Source of the DNA: Druceiella hillmani
Taxonomy: Eukaryota > Arthropoda > Insecta > Lepidoptera > Hepialidae
Reading direction: 5' to 3'
Length of the DNA: 64,000 nucleotides
Assembly: GCA_039881145.1 (NCBI GenBank)
Contig: JAYKKI010000134.1
Location: forward strand, 1,894,001-1,958,000
Part shown: piece by piece, positions 1 to 12,729 of the stretch
How the letters are laid out: each line of letters begins with the position of its first letter
How positions within the stretch are numbered: position 1 is the stretch's first letter
Notes under the pieces: model-generated
Told to the model about the DNA's origin: nothing
The model's database searches: none
Seen by the model: only the letters and a program-made list of their open reading frames with translations
Program-made: the position numbers and the translations under genes

Positions 1-1619
1 ATTTTCAACCAATTTTTATTATTTTTGAAAATATTTAAATTTATTATATGAAAATAAACTACTCAAATCTGTATGATTTTTTGTAAATAAGGAAACAAAT
101 TATATAGATGTGTTATTATGGCACGTTCTAAACGATTTCTAAGATTAAATACCAGTATCGCTATTTGAAAAAGAGCTTCGACAATTTAATTTAAAAATTT
201 CTTTATTGCAAAAGAAAACTTATTCAATCTTTGTTTAGTTTAACACGTTAAACAATAATTTAATGTTGTAACAATAATTGACTTTTGCACAATCTCTGGA
301 TGCATAACAGTTTGCGGTATTGAAAGAAAATCGGGTAGCTCGTTTATCTTCTCTAATAAATATAACATATACAGAATGTTATAAAATATCACTTAAAATA
401 ATTGATTACAGCTATCTAATAAATCATAAATATTTTTCATCTAATATTATATATTAAGTAAAGATTATACAAATGAATCGAGCATCTTATCTACTTCAAA
501 TAAATTAATTATCGAAATAATTTATAACGACGAAACGTAGTACGTCGAAATATATTTTTTCGTTGTGTTATTACAACCTACGAAATTACCTATTTTACAT
601 TATGACCAATGAAACCATATATAAATTTTTAATCCAATAGTAAACATCAAAACCATAATTTGTACAGGATTCAGGGAATTCGTCGTAAATACAATTTCAT
701 TCTTTACCCAAAGAGATGAAGTTCCAAATGCTAAAATAATAAAAATTTTATGTCAAGCGTAATAGGCATAAAAATGTAATAGGCTATTTCGATCAGAAAT
801 AACAACGATGCAACAACTGTAGATTAAAACGGTCATCGTTAAGGTTATTTAATATTTGATGAAACGTGACGATAAAAATGATTTTTGTTATTACTTGCGA
901 TCGTTTTGTAGAATCTAGTTATAACAGTGTAACTTGAACGGCGGGCTACAGCATTTTAAACGATGGTATTATCAATGTTCATTTAAATACCGACACATTT
1001 TATTTTGGGATATAGGGGCACAGCCTCTAACACCAAATGAAATAATATAGGCGCATGGAAAAAGTGAGCGTTGTAGAATATTCGTACGCCTCTAAACATA
1101 CTACTACTCGACGCGTAGTAATTACATAAATATATGGAGTATCATAGATACGTCAATAGATCACACTACGTATAATTTCTTATTAACTTCTAACATGCAA
1201 TACACGTGCTTTGGCGAAATGGGCGTGGCCAGAGAAGTGTGGAGTAGTGCAGGAGGGGGTTTGTGTTTGAGTAAGAAACTCTAATGTGGGTAGATGTATG
1301 AGGGTAGATATCATTCTCAGTCGTACTATCAGATATCATTCTCAGCACACATAACTTTTCGATAGTATATGTACTCATTGCAAGCTTACTATGTTTCCGC
1401 AATTTGTACCAAATTTCAACCTTTTGTCAATGTACATAATCCACTTACATTGGTAAGTTTATATATTTGTCTATATTCATTTGATCGTTACGTACTTTGT
1501 TGTCTACACATTTAACAAAATCATAAAATTGGTTCATATTTGTCCATATATTGAAAATATTTACGAAACAATGATTTAAGAGATCATTACAAAAGTAAAA
1601 GGACATAAAAATATAGCGT
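1..1619. other. AT-rich sequence, no gene seen
   Basis: No supported exon or known repeat. A small duplication of 'agatatcattctcag' lies at about 1306-1345. Likely eva-1 intron or upstream DNA. Confidence 0.5.
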
Positions 1620-2270
1620 ATCCATTTTTTTCTGTTTATCTGTGAGTCTGTTTATTTGTTCGCATATTACGCTGAAACAACCAAAGGAATTTCAATGAAG
1701 TTTTTACTCATGGAATCTGCTGGGTCTAAAGTAATCTATGAGTTAAAGTAGTCTATAACTAAAGTAATCTATAGGTTTTATAATAATTGACGAATATTGA
1801 ATATATTTGGCGTTAATTTTGTAGAAATTCATTATTCACAATTAAATGAAACTACGTGATGTAGTATTATTTCTACTTTCTTTAATTTCTTCACGACGAC
1901 CTAGGTTTCGTTGTATTACAACATCTTAAGGTGGGATATTATCCAAGATTAAAAAAATTAGCAAAGATATCTTTGCTAATATCCCACCTGAAGATGTTGT
2001 AATACAACGAAACCTAGGTCGTGGTAAAGAAATTAAAGAAAGTAGAAATAATACTACATCATGTAGTTTTATTTAATTGTAAATAATTGACGAATTAAAA
2101 AAAAATATAAAAAGAGAAATGGTAATACGAAAAAGGGTATTTGCTTGAAAAAAAATCCTTTTATAATAAATGTCATACAAACGTTACATGTATTAATCTC
2201 GCAGTCAACTTTATAATATTTTCCATAGGTCCACATGCAAACGTGGTCGCAGGCACAGCTAGTTTTTTAA
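1620..2270 (+). repeat. Lepidopteran interspersed repeat remnant, interrupted by the foldback element
   Basis: It starts with 'ctgtttatctgtgagtctg' and 'ttacgctgaaacaacc', and ends 'gtggtcgcaggcacagctag'. Start and end patterns of this kind are typical of abundant lepidopteran non-coding repeats (recalled, not searched). Confidence 0.55.
1796..2080. mobile_element. Foldback element, member 1
   Basis: Arms of about 102 bases at 1838-1939 and 1979-2080 are nearly perfect complements, separated by a 39-base loop that itself holds a small palindrome. A unique left piece (1796-1837) is shared with the relative at 45004. The 14-base direct repeat 'aataattgacgaat' flanks the unit at 1782-1795 and 2082-2095 and may be a target duplication. 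No coding capacity. Confidence 0.75.
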
Positions 2271-2758
2271 TATAAGAGAAAGTGCATATAGAAGCTTTGT
2301 TATATTTTTGTAGCCAAAACTATAATTTAATTAATTTGAAATATAAAACGTGTAATTACCTAGATGCATAAAGTTTGTATAATGTAACTAATTCCAACCC
2401 AATAAAGTTCTAAAAAGTTTTAAGTCTTCAAATATAGCGGAAAATATAAGTGTTATCCTATTTATAAATGAAAGTTATAAATTTTATCATTGAATTCGAG
2501 GTCGTTGTAAAAATATTATATTTGATAGGCGTCCCATGATATTTCCATCCATATGTGCTAGAGCCGGGAGAAGATTATGATTTGTAAGAAGTATTGAATG
2601 ATTTGTAAAAAAGTAGAATATTATAAAGAAGTGTATTATTAAATATTAAAAAATATCCTTATAAAATGAAATTTTGTATTATTGCCTATAGAATAAGCAT
2701 TGTTGACTGAGAATAGGCATTGGGCATGAGAACACAATTTTCATGTTATGTGAAAATG

Positions 2759-2760
<2 letters not shown>

Positions 2761-2795
<35 letters not shown>
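2761..2795. repeat. (AT)n microsatellite
   Basis: Uninterrupted AT dinucleotide run. Confidence 0.95.
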
Positions 2796-4644
2796 CTTTT
2801 TATGACGTACTATTTACACTTATTTTTAGTTCTTATTAAAACTTATTCTCTTACGATATATTATTATGTTCACACACGCCATACAATAGCCAATATTCCG
2901 GGTAATGAACTATTTAACCCGCTCAATAAAACTCATAAATATACAAAAATACTAAAGTTCAACCATCTCTGACAGTATTCAAACTTAACTCGACCAGAAA
3001 GCTTCACAAACTGTATTCGGGGCACGCCTCAGTTCAGGCACCTTGTATAAACCGGAACTAAATCTGGCATCGGAAGTGTGTAAATAATGCCTTTTATTTT
3101 TCTCTCTCGCCCAATAAAAGGAAAAACAGGCTTTGACGCTAAATATCGCATCCCGCCAATCGACATAAATCACTGTTCAGTCACCTATAAATTATATGAA
3201 AGAAAAAAAAACGCAATAACGCCTTCGATCCTGGGTGGCGATACGTTACATATGTTCGTGGTAATCCCATATTGACTCCTTTTTATGTTAAATTGTGAGT
3301 ACTCTATAGGGAAAAGCATAGTTTGTAAATAAGATATGCCTGCTTACAGCAGGAAACATCGCATCATGTGATATTACATTATAGCCTTAGTTAGAATAAT
3401 GAGAAAATATGCAGTTGGACAGTGAAAGAGCTCTTTAGTGATAACTAATGATACTATTAATTTTTTTAAATATTTATCGTCCATGAAAACATTGTACTCA
3501 CGATTAATTAGTAATTAACAACGAAATAAGCAATTCAAAGGTTCGAAACGAATTTTAACTCATGTACCTCAACGAATCAAATTAGAAAATTTATTTCCAC
3601 GAATCAAATTTATCATCAAAAAAATTGTTATGTGAAGACATGTCATCAAAAATACAAGTATTGTCACTATTGTGTATCAGTTATATAAGAAGGATTGTTT
3701 TTGTACTGTTTTGCTAGTAAGATGTCTTGAATATATTTAGAATATTTCTTATTTTTTTACTATATGCCTTTATATATACAATCTCCCCTTAGTCAACGAA
3801 AGAAAGATAAATTTAGAAATAAATAAAAGGGTAAAATGCAAAATTCTGAGTGCAGTAAAAACAAAAATAAGAGATAAGTCATTAAAGAATACGCGCAAAA
3901 AATAACAAGTTTATAATAACTTAAATTCGACTAATTAATAATCCCATGAAAAGTGTAAAGGTAATAAGATAAGGTAAAATGAATGAATAAGCAAACTAAC
4001 GATGAGATTTAGGATTCTTTGAAACAATTTTTTTTGGAAATTATCAAAAAAAGTCCAGATTATTTGAAAATTTGGCAGCTTTAGACAGGTTTTCTTTAAT
4101 GTTTGTCATGGCTTTGTAAATGGAAGCACATATAGTTAGTTTGAATGTGTTTAGAGATTATTATATGTGAAATATTAATAGTAAGGAATATGAGAATAAT
4201 AATAATTAAAACATCTTGTGATTATATTAATCAATATAAAAAAATAATAATAATGGAATAGTTGATGCCAAATCGACCTACTTTAATACTTACATATCAG
4301 TTTCAACGGTTTAAACTATTCGAAAAAAAGTTGTCAGAAAATTGTTTGTGTCCAAAGAAATCAGTGAAAGTTAAAGTTCACACTTTTAAATGTATTACTA
4401 AAATGAAAGATTATGAAGATGTTAAATATAAGTGTCTTTAGTATCAAATAGAGTAGTATTTATGACGTAGGTATAATTTTATAAGTGGTATTATTTATAA
4501 TAAATGTTATAAAATGCTTTAATGATCTATAAGAATAAAAGGCAGGATGATTTAAATAAATTTCTCATTTTAGTATACGAGTATCTACTACAAACTTCTC
4601 AAGATGAGACCTAATTTCCAACATTAGTAACAAAATGTTATTCG

Positions 4645-4712
4645 GTGCGTATTTATCAGTTTTTGCTTAAATTTAATATAACGAAAAATTATAAAAACAC
4701 GTAATTTTGATC
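4645..4712 (+). repeat. Short dispersed repeat, copy 1
   Basis: About 70 bases ('tcagtttttgcttaaattta...cacgtaattttgatct') resembling 6405-6473. Confidence 0.65.
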
Positions 4713-6187
4713 TACACTTTACAACTTTATTCAAACATTGTTCTGTATTTATATTACTATGAAACTTCAATTGCAAACGATTTAATTGAAGCTGGTATTG
4801 ATCAATTTTTAGACTGTTTAAAAATTATTTCATGCAACGTTTCGAATAAAATTAAAATTTTATGCACAAAAATTTATTAACAAGTAACCTGATGGTTTTA
4901 CCTAAATTGAGATACTCTCAGTTAACTATTTTAAAACGCACATGTCTTTGATACTTAAAAAAAACAAAGAGAATCGATATATTGGTCAATGTGATACGTG
5001 AAATCTGGGAGCAAAAATACATACAGTTCTATTTAAGTTCTCCAAATCCGAATTTAGTTGGGGAAATTGCATTATTATAGACTCGAATAACTGATGGAAA
5101 GTGAAATATAAATAACCTATTTCTATACATATTTTGAATGTAAATAAAAGTCTATTTCTCCAATCCATAAATTTCATAAGACGTGACAGAATTACCAAGC
5201 GTCCAAACGAACAAACATGGACCGATGGAAAACTATTATTTTGAAATTGGAAAACACGTACTTTTGAATTTAAATTCAATTGTAACATTTACTTAAAATA
5301 TGAAGTCATATTTTACTCCCAGATTCTCCTTTAATAGTTTCAATAATTTCCAACCGTTGATCTTCAGCCGTGTCGAACGTATTGGAATGCACGATGTACT
5401 TCTCGTGTATTTTCTTTACCTAAAGAGTCTTGTATTATTTACGCTGAATTAATTATATTTAAGAAAAAATGAAGTCGGAATAAAAATGTAACCTATCGTA
5501 TTTCGTTAAAGATAATAGTTTTGTTGAATGTGACATTAAAATATGTCAGCTTATTCATTCTAGATTTAAAATAGTCATTCCTTCTTGGGCTTATCTTCCT
5601 TTAAACAAGTGCCTTTCAAAGCTTTTGTATTATTATCGAGGGTCGTCTTTCTCCATATCTGCTATTTTATAGCTTAGAACGCTGTTTATCCTATAATATG
5701 TGCTTTATTATACAATGAAGAGATATAGGCATTTTCGTGAGCTTAGAAGGCTCTATCGAAATTGAGGTTCCGCTTCCGAAGTAATAAAAGAGATTACCTC
5801 TAAATGAAGATAGATTGTACGGTCCAGTGCTTTGTCGCTGGAGATTTTGGGTATGTATTTATCTATAATCAGCTCATAACGTAAATAAAAGGGCTATTTT
5901 TTACGATGTCATTTTCGGGAACGGATTTTGCGGCTCAATTTTTTGTATACGTCGATTCTGAGTTACGGCTAATATTACCATGTAATATGTAAAGGTTTAG
6001 GAGTTTAAATTTTTGTCTATATGTAGATTAAAGTTTGGCGTTTCGCGCATTGAGGTCCTCCCATACTATAAAGTTAAAGCATCTACTTAATAGTCGTAAT
6101 CCTCTACGTACGTATATTCTAATATTTTATTTAATAATTTTATGTATGCATGTATAAGCTTTAGAATTTATTCATATATACGAGAGT

Positions 6188-6263
6188 GCGTGGGCGTGTG
6201 TGCATGTACGCTTTTGATTGTGTGTGTGTGTATGTTTGCGACTGTGTGTGTAGGTGCATTGCG

Positions 6264-6295
<32 letters not shown>

Positions 6296-6320
6296 AGTGT
6301 GTGTGCATGTGTGTGTATAA
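6188..6320. repeat. (GT)n-rich microsatellite
   Basis: Interrupted GT/TG runs with a short AT core. The open frames here are repeat artefacts. Confidence 0.92.
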
Positions 6321-6404
6321 TAGAAAATAATCTTTTCACGAGTAGCAAATTCATTTCACGTTTATGTAAACAACAAATATTAAATGAAGAAAAACTAACT
6401 CGAA

Positions 6405-6473
6405 GGTGTGCATTTACTAGTTTTTGCTTAAATGAAATATAACAAAAACTTAAAAAGACACGTAGTTTTGATC
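6405..6473 (+). repeat. Short dispersed repeat, copy 2
   Basis: 'ctagtttttgcttaaatgaa...cacgtagttttgatct', matching 4645-4712 with scattered changes. Confidence 0.65.
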
Positions 6474-7268
6474 TTCTTAATATAATTTAACATATTAATT
6501 TGATATCGTTTTATTAAATGTAATGAAAGAAATTATTAGTAAAATAACCTTTCCCTAAAATAATAATTTTTAAGAATACAAGGAGATCAAAAGAAAGATA
6601 ATATTTAAGATGAAATTCAATTTTTAAAATTTAACTTTTTTTGAAATGTCTTACTTTTTATTATTTTTAAATATCCACCTCTACAAAATATTTTAGCATT
6701 AATCAAAGTTAATGAATTATTTTAAACAGTTTTAATAAAAGGAAAAATCGATAACAATATTCCCTTCAAATAGAATAATATTACCGCATCCTTTTTTTAT
6801 GAAATTTGTTACGTTTACTTTTAAGACCACTTGTTGTGATTTTTCCCTACTACAACATCCGTGTGAACTTTGAGAGGAGCAAAATATGGCCGAGCTCTAA
6901 CACGACAATAAATATATTATCCATTTACCGAGTAATTTCAAATACTTAAACACGATTTTGTATACATTTTTATGAAGCGGTTTTTTACTATTTGTGCTGA
7001 TTTATATGCCCTTTCATATGGTAATTAATAGTCTGTATTAAGGTTAATATATTCTTAATGTATTCTTTAATAAGACTCTCGCAATAAAAGTGAATAAAAG
7101 GAAATAAAAACTTGAGGACTTTTTCGAATCTGTGTTCCCTAAACAACCGCTTTGTTTATTTATTTATTTCTTGAAAACTCCTGCCTAACTTAAAGATTTA
7201 ACTATGATTAACTACGCCCAACCCAAAGCGTTGCACGCATGAAACACCGAAAGAACCAATATGTAAAT

Positions 7269-7323
<55 letters not shown>

Positions 7324-7361
7324 TATATATATATATGTATGTATATATATATATATATATA
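7269..7361. repeat. (AT)n microsatellite
   Basis: AT run with GTATGTAT interruption. Confidence 0.95.
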
Positions 7362-7664
7362 CCTTTTTTAACTTTTCAGTTAATAGAAATAAAAATAAAA
7401 ATGTTGATTCCCTCTCGAGAGGCTGGACTAGTCGAAATATTTCTACAAATCACATCCAATAAATAATTTTCGAACATATATTTATTTATTATTTTTTACG
7501 AAGTTGTAAGAGATAATATATAAACTGTATTGAATGTTTAATGTAGTCAGACATTTTTAAAATTCTATGCATAAAATATGAAATATATTTTTTCAAACGT
7601 GGGTGTTCGTTTAACATGCGAACACTTTGGAAAATATTTATCTTATTGAATATAAATTAATTAC

Positions 7665-8121
7665 AAAGCAAGACAAAATAAGGTAAGTTTAAAAAAAAAT
7701 AATATGGTAAAAATCTCTAAAATAACTGATATGATTCTATACCTTATTGTGTGGGTAGTATCATAAAGGTAATTGGGCAGAATAAAGCTAAAACTAGGTG
7801 AGTATACATATCCAACATGCAAATTCAGGAAGAAAATTAAAAAAAATCAGAAATGTTAATAAAAATTCTTTTCAGTTATTTTTTGTTAATTACGATCTTT
7901 TATAGACAACTTAGGGGAAACATTATTGAAATAAATAGTGTCAATAATTTAAGCCCCATTTTACTTTTTACTAAGTATAAATACTATCGTGTCCGGTGTA
8001 CAAAACACTTTCTCGACACTTTTGCTGGTACATTTGTACGGTATATAAAACTAAGTCGCGAATATGCTACGCTAACTTTCACGCTTGAATAGACATTGAA
8101 AAAGCGGGAGCCGCAAGATCA
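7665..8121 (+). repeat. Dispersed 450-bp repeat, left copy
   Basis: Nearly identical to 15777-16220, from 'aaagcaagacaaaataagg' to 'gagccgcaagatca'. It contains a 79-codon frame (7853-8092) with a hydrophobic start (MLIKILFSYFLLITIFY) that the other copy also carries with a frame change near its end. The family was not recognised. It could be an LTR-like pair or the end of a larger element. Confidence 0.85.
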
Positions 8122-8952
8122 AAAGACGGAGAAAAGCCCCCGGAAAAGTTATGTTTTCTGAGCCACTCCCGAATGTTGCCACGAGCTACAATGCGGCAGT
8201 AAAGGTATTCCTTTAATAATATTATTATAGACAAACCTTCATAAAATCCTTGGCTGAAAGGATCAAAATCACCCGCCGCTCAGGCCTATAGTCAATTTTA
8301 TGTATGTATAGTCGTAATAATATTTTACAACGCAAAATTGTTTACCATAAAAATAATGTTTTTTCAAAACCCGTTTCGTTACGCCTGTACAGCTAAGAGG
8401 AAAATACATGAGATTTCACATGAGTTTAAAAGAAACAAGTTTAAATTTCCCTTATAAACATAAAACAAATTGATGCAAAGAACTATTTTTCGTTTTCCGT
8501 GCTTAGCAAATATCAATTTAGTATTTAATTTCTGTTTATGTGAATTTGTAACTTTATTTAATTTTCCCTATTTTGAAAATAAGAATGAAAACTGACAAGT
8601 CGGTTTATCGAAACAATTACTTGATAATTCATAGGAATTTTTCGATTAACTATAATATATAGGATTCACAGAAGCACAAATAGGCAGATGTTGTAAACAC
8701 TTAAGATATTTTCTTTCAAATATTGAAATATGCTTCTAGTAGAATATGTGGGAAAAACGTATATACATACACTTTGTAAATGTGTGTAATATCCGTTTGA
8801 AAAGGGTAATTATCATCTGACTCCTTGAAGAAGGTAGTTAGGGTCTAAGAAGCTCCATATTCCCCAGTTCTGTCATATAATGCTTGTTTTCTTTGTTGAC
8901 ATGTAACCATATATGGTTACATATTGTTACAAAAATAAAAAAACAACCAGAT
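8122..8952. other. AT-rich sequence, no gene seen
   Basis: The first 100 bases are GC-richer ('agaaaagcccccggaaaagt') and may continue the element whose repeat ends at 8121. Nothing else recognised. Confidence 0.45.
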
Positions 8953-9034
8953 ATTGTTACAAAAATATTGTTACGAAAACTCGTGATTTGCTATAGCAAA
9001 TCACGAGTTTTCGTAACAATATTTTTGTAACAAT
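8953..9034. repeat. 82-bp perfect palindrome with no loop
   Basis: Arms 8953-8993 and 8994-9034 are perfect complements meeting at 'gctatagc'. A partial third copy of 'attgttacaaaaat' lies just upstream (about 8926-8940). Confidence 0.95.
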
Positions 9035-9535
9035 GTTAAGATATTCAGTTTCTTTCAACAATACTACGAATCAAATTGAATATATTTTACTTCAATTCTG
9101 CAATAACTGACAAGATTTTCAACATCCTTTTTGCTAGCTGATTCTTTTTGGTTTTCTATTTTCCATTCACTATTCTCGTTTACCAAAATTATTGCAACAA
9201 ACTTTATTTAATTTTTAAAGCGACTTTTCATTTCTTCCTTCAGCGTTCGTTTCTTGCTCTGTAAATTGTTTCAACGTTTTCCACAAATATTTAACCATTT
9301 CTCGTATTTTCTCTACCATATACGTATAATTTTTTTATATGCTACATAGATGCTCTTCAAATGATTACAGAAAGTTCATCATAATAAGCACTTGATTCAT
9401 TACCATAACTTATAAATATATAATAAGAACGTCCTGCTAAATTTCTTTAGTTTAATAATATTTATTTCCTATACTATGTCAGTAAGCGACAGTATCACTT
9501 TGAAAGAGGTCCCACAGCCTTTAAGATATCTATAT

Positions 9536-10800
9536 ATTAATACGTGAAGCAAAAACTTTGGACCCCTTTTTACAAAAATTGCGCGGACGGAGGAGTATGA
9601 AATTTGGCATACTTATAGTTTATACGTAGGAGAAGTGCAGAACGCTAATATTTTTCAATAATAATGCTTATAAAGTACATTCAATCAATAAATAAAACAT
9701 TACACACACTACCATGCATCTGACACACACATGTATATACATACAATTGACATATGAGTAGTCTATAGTTTTATTTTTCCGCTGGCTTTCCATTGTAGTT
9801 TATCTGCCAGACAGTTCGCAAGATATTGTGCTTCAACTTTGTTATTTTCTCATACATAATTGTAAAAAGTTTTATCTTTTATCTAGAATTACAGTTGTTA
9901 TCATTTAATGTAACATTATTAATAATAATCATAATATTAATACGTGAAGCAAAAACGTTGTGCCTCTTTTACGAAAATTACGCAGACGGAGGAGTATGAA
10001 ATTTGGCACAGTTAAAAGTTTGTATAGAGGAGTACGGAAAGCTAAAATAATAATGCATTAGATTTTTTATATAATAATGCATTAGAAACACATTAAATTA
10101 ATAAAGAAAACATTACACATACTACCATGCGTTTGACAAACACACACATGTATATACACACATATTGACATATGAGTTGTCCATAATTTTATTTTTCCGC
10201 TGGCTTTCCATTGTAGTTTATCTGCCAGACAGTTTTTAAGTTATTGTGCTTTAACTTTGTTATTTTCCAATGAATAGTAGTAAAAAATTTTACCGTTTAT
10301 CTGAAATTAGAGTTATTACGATTTAATAAAATATTATGCAATTTTCTAAAGGTTAATAATAACCATAATTTAAAGGTTAATAATAACCAAAATATTAATA
10401 TGCGAAGCAAAACCTTTATACTCCTTTTTACGAAAATTACGCGTCCGGAGGAGTATAACAATTGGCACAGTTAATGTTTATATGGAGAAGAGTGCTGAAA
10501 GCTAATATTTTTACATAGAAAGGGATATATCGATTTTTATTAGAAATACATGCGAATGACACATATACATATGTACACAAACATATGTACTATTTTGTTT
10601 ACGTTTGAAGTCTATGGTCAAACTGAGATTAATATTATTTGTCCATAGTCTTACTGAATGTCAAAAATAATCATAATTATGATAATGTCATATTCATAGT
10701 TTGTTTCGCATACACATATTAATAGACCAAACGCAAATTTAAATAATATTAATAGTTTACAAATGAAGAAGTAATTTTTAGAAATACATATAAATGTGCA
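9536..10800 (+). repeat. Three related modules in the 5' non-coding part of Helitron 1
   Basis: Units starting at 9536, 9936 and 10394 each open with ATTAATACGTGAAGC or a close variant. Each continues through 'ggaggagtatgaaatttggc' (altered in the third) and a (CA)-rich stretch. The first two also share 'ccgctggctttccattgtag'. Spacing is about 400 and 458 bases. The first unit coincides with the element's 5' terminus apart from the leading TCTATAT. Confidence 0.85.
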
Positions 10801-10845
10801 CTAAATGTAATTGCAAGACTTCTTCATAGTTATGATTGTGGATTA

Positions 10846-12728
10846 ATGAATTTACAATGCAGGTTTTGCAATGCGAAACGTTTTGAATCTGAAGTGACTT
10901 TAAGTGACAGGAGTGAATTCACTGAATGTTGTCATAAGGGTAAAGCAATATTACCGCCCTTAAGTCAAAATGAATATTTTAAATCATTGTATTATGGACT
11001 TATTTCAAATGAATCTTCAATCAAAAGTAAGGCAAAATATTATTTTGAAACCATTCGCAAATATAATTCATCATTTGCTATGGTTAGCTCAGAAGCTAAA
11101 ATTTGCGGGGGAGTTACAATTGGAGTGTATCATTTCAAAAACATGATGTTTTTATCACAGATCAGGTTCAATAAATACGGCATATGGTCGCTCATCATGT
11201 TGTGCGCAATTCGATTTTTATGATGTCGACACTATCAATTATATATTATCAATTATAGATTACAACAACATTTTAATCAAACTTGCGATAACAATATAAT
11301 GCGCAAAATATCTCTTGAATTGGAACGCAGTAATCCTTTGGTTCGGTCATTCATTGCAATGAAACATCATTGTCACAGAGTTGAAAATAAAAAAAAAGGA
11401 ATTTGTATGCTCATTACAGTAAATCATGATTTAAATCAACGCCATTTCAATGATGCAGTTCAAACTGATGTAGCAGTAATATTTAATACAGTTGATGGTG
11501 AGCCACCTTTGAACGAAATATGATTTCATTTTCAAAAGTGAATAGTATCATCAAAAATATCTCAATTTTAAATTCAACATTAGACCCTTGAGCACATCCA
11601 TTACTTTTCCAAATGATGATACTGGGTGGCATATCAATATTCCTCATAACGTACCAACTATATCTAATTCAAGAGCACCCAGAAAAAAATTAGCCATGCT
11701 TCAGTATGCAGCCTATCGACTTGCGATTAGAGAAGATTTCAGCATGTAGCACCATTCACAAAAAATTATTTCTGCAGTGGATAGTGAGAATATATGTGAG
11801 AATAGAGGGCTCAAGAATACATTGCATTCGACAAAATCAAACAATTCTTAGATCTGAAGTTTACGAAAATTTAACAGACTACTTAGAATTGAACATGAAT
11901 GCCAGGAATGTTGGTCGTAGAGTAATTTTACCATCTTCATTCAATGGATGAAGATGGTAAAATTACTCATATCATATCATATAAAATTACTCATATAAAA
12001 TCACTAAATAATCTCCAAGAAATATGTATCAGAATTATTTAGATGCAATGTCAATTGTACAACATTTCGGAAAACCGTCTTTATTTATTACAATGACCTG
12101 CAATCCAAGTTGGCCAGAAATAGTTAACAACATTGGTGTAGGTGAAGCTGCTAATTTTAGACCTGATATTATTGTGCGTGTATTCAAGTCAAAGTTGAAA
12201 GCATTCATAGAGGGCCTTATACAAAATAATATCTTTGGTAAAGTTGAAGCACTCATTAATACAATTGAATTTCAAAAAAGAGGATTGCCTCATTCTCCCT
12301 TTTTACTCACTTTAAATGAGCAAGATAAAATTGTTAATGCTATAGATATTAATAAAGTTGTATCTACGGAGATTCCTCACATTGAAACACATCCAACAAT
12401 ACATAAATATGTTGTAAAAGATGTGATGCATGGTCCATGCGGAGTACTTAATCCTAATTCTGTATGTATGAGAAATGATTTAATGAAATTACATGTGAAT
12501 CGTTAAATGGGTATCCATTATACAGAAGACGTGATAATGGTATTAAAGCAGAAGTTCGTGGTAGTTGCCTTGACAATCGGTATGTTGTACCATACAATCC
12601 ATATTTACTTGCTAAATTTAATTGCCATAAATGTTGAAGTATGTACTACAGTCAAAAGTGTCAAATACATTTATAAATATGTGTATAAAGGCTATGGCAG
12701 TGGATATGTTGAACTAGAATCTGGTTGA
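10846..12728 (+). pseudogene. Helitron 1 Rep region (HUH nuclease), broken
   Basis: Fragments read on + in several frames: 10846-11223 (N-terminal Cys-rich part, CRFCNAK...CCHKGK...LPPL), 11299-11523, 11706-11951, 12024-12506 and 12507-12728. Rep motifs are recognisable: FITMTCNPSWPEI; the HUH region IEFQKRGLPHSPF, in which the second metal-binding His is Pro; and the tyrosine motif YIYKYVYKG (YxxKY kept). Stops near 11221, 11521, 11949 and 12726 recur at the same places in copy 2. A 28-base deletion at about 12475, absent from copy 2, shifts the frame before the tyrosine motif. An inverted insertion of about 63 bases (11949-12011) separates SSFNG from SPRNMYQ. In the family this protein nicks and joins single strands during rolling-circle transposition; here it should be inactive. 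Confidence 0.9.
11920..11968. repeat. 21-bp inverted repeat inside Helitron 1 Rep
   Basis: Arms 11920-11940 and 11948-11968 are perfect complements around a 7-base loop. The left arm is Rep coding sequence (RVILPSS). The right arm is extra sequence not expected in the protein. Confidence 0.9.
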
Positions 12729-12729
12729 A

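Larger units (their letters stand above)
2271..7268. other. AT-rich sequence, no gene seen
   Basis: Apart from the microsatellites and the short repeat pair noted separately, nothing recognisable. The block at 2980-3250 is slightly GC-richer, with open frames on both strands that show no domain. Confidence 0.5.

Noticed and set aside
6142..6442. Open frames of about 60 codons on both strands
   Set aside because: They translate GT/CA and AT repeats (runs of Cys-Val or His-Thr) and are microsatellite artefacts. The same holds for frames at 7239-7466, 15285-15476, 25988-26354, 46805-47146, 61009-61191 and 63296-63670.
7853..8092. 79-codon frame with a signal-like N terminus as a possible secreted peptide
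   Set aside because: It lies inside a repeated element and the second copy (15957-16187) changes frame near the end, so there is no sign of selection on the protein.
9536..10420. Regularly spaced repeats in the Helitron 5' part as a possible CRISPR-like array
   Set aside because: Units are about 400 bases, diverged throughout, and part of a eukaryotic transposon; there are no short identical repeats with unique spacers.
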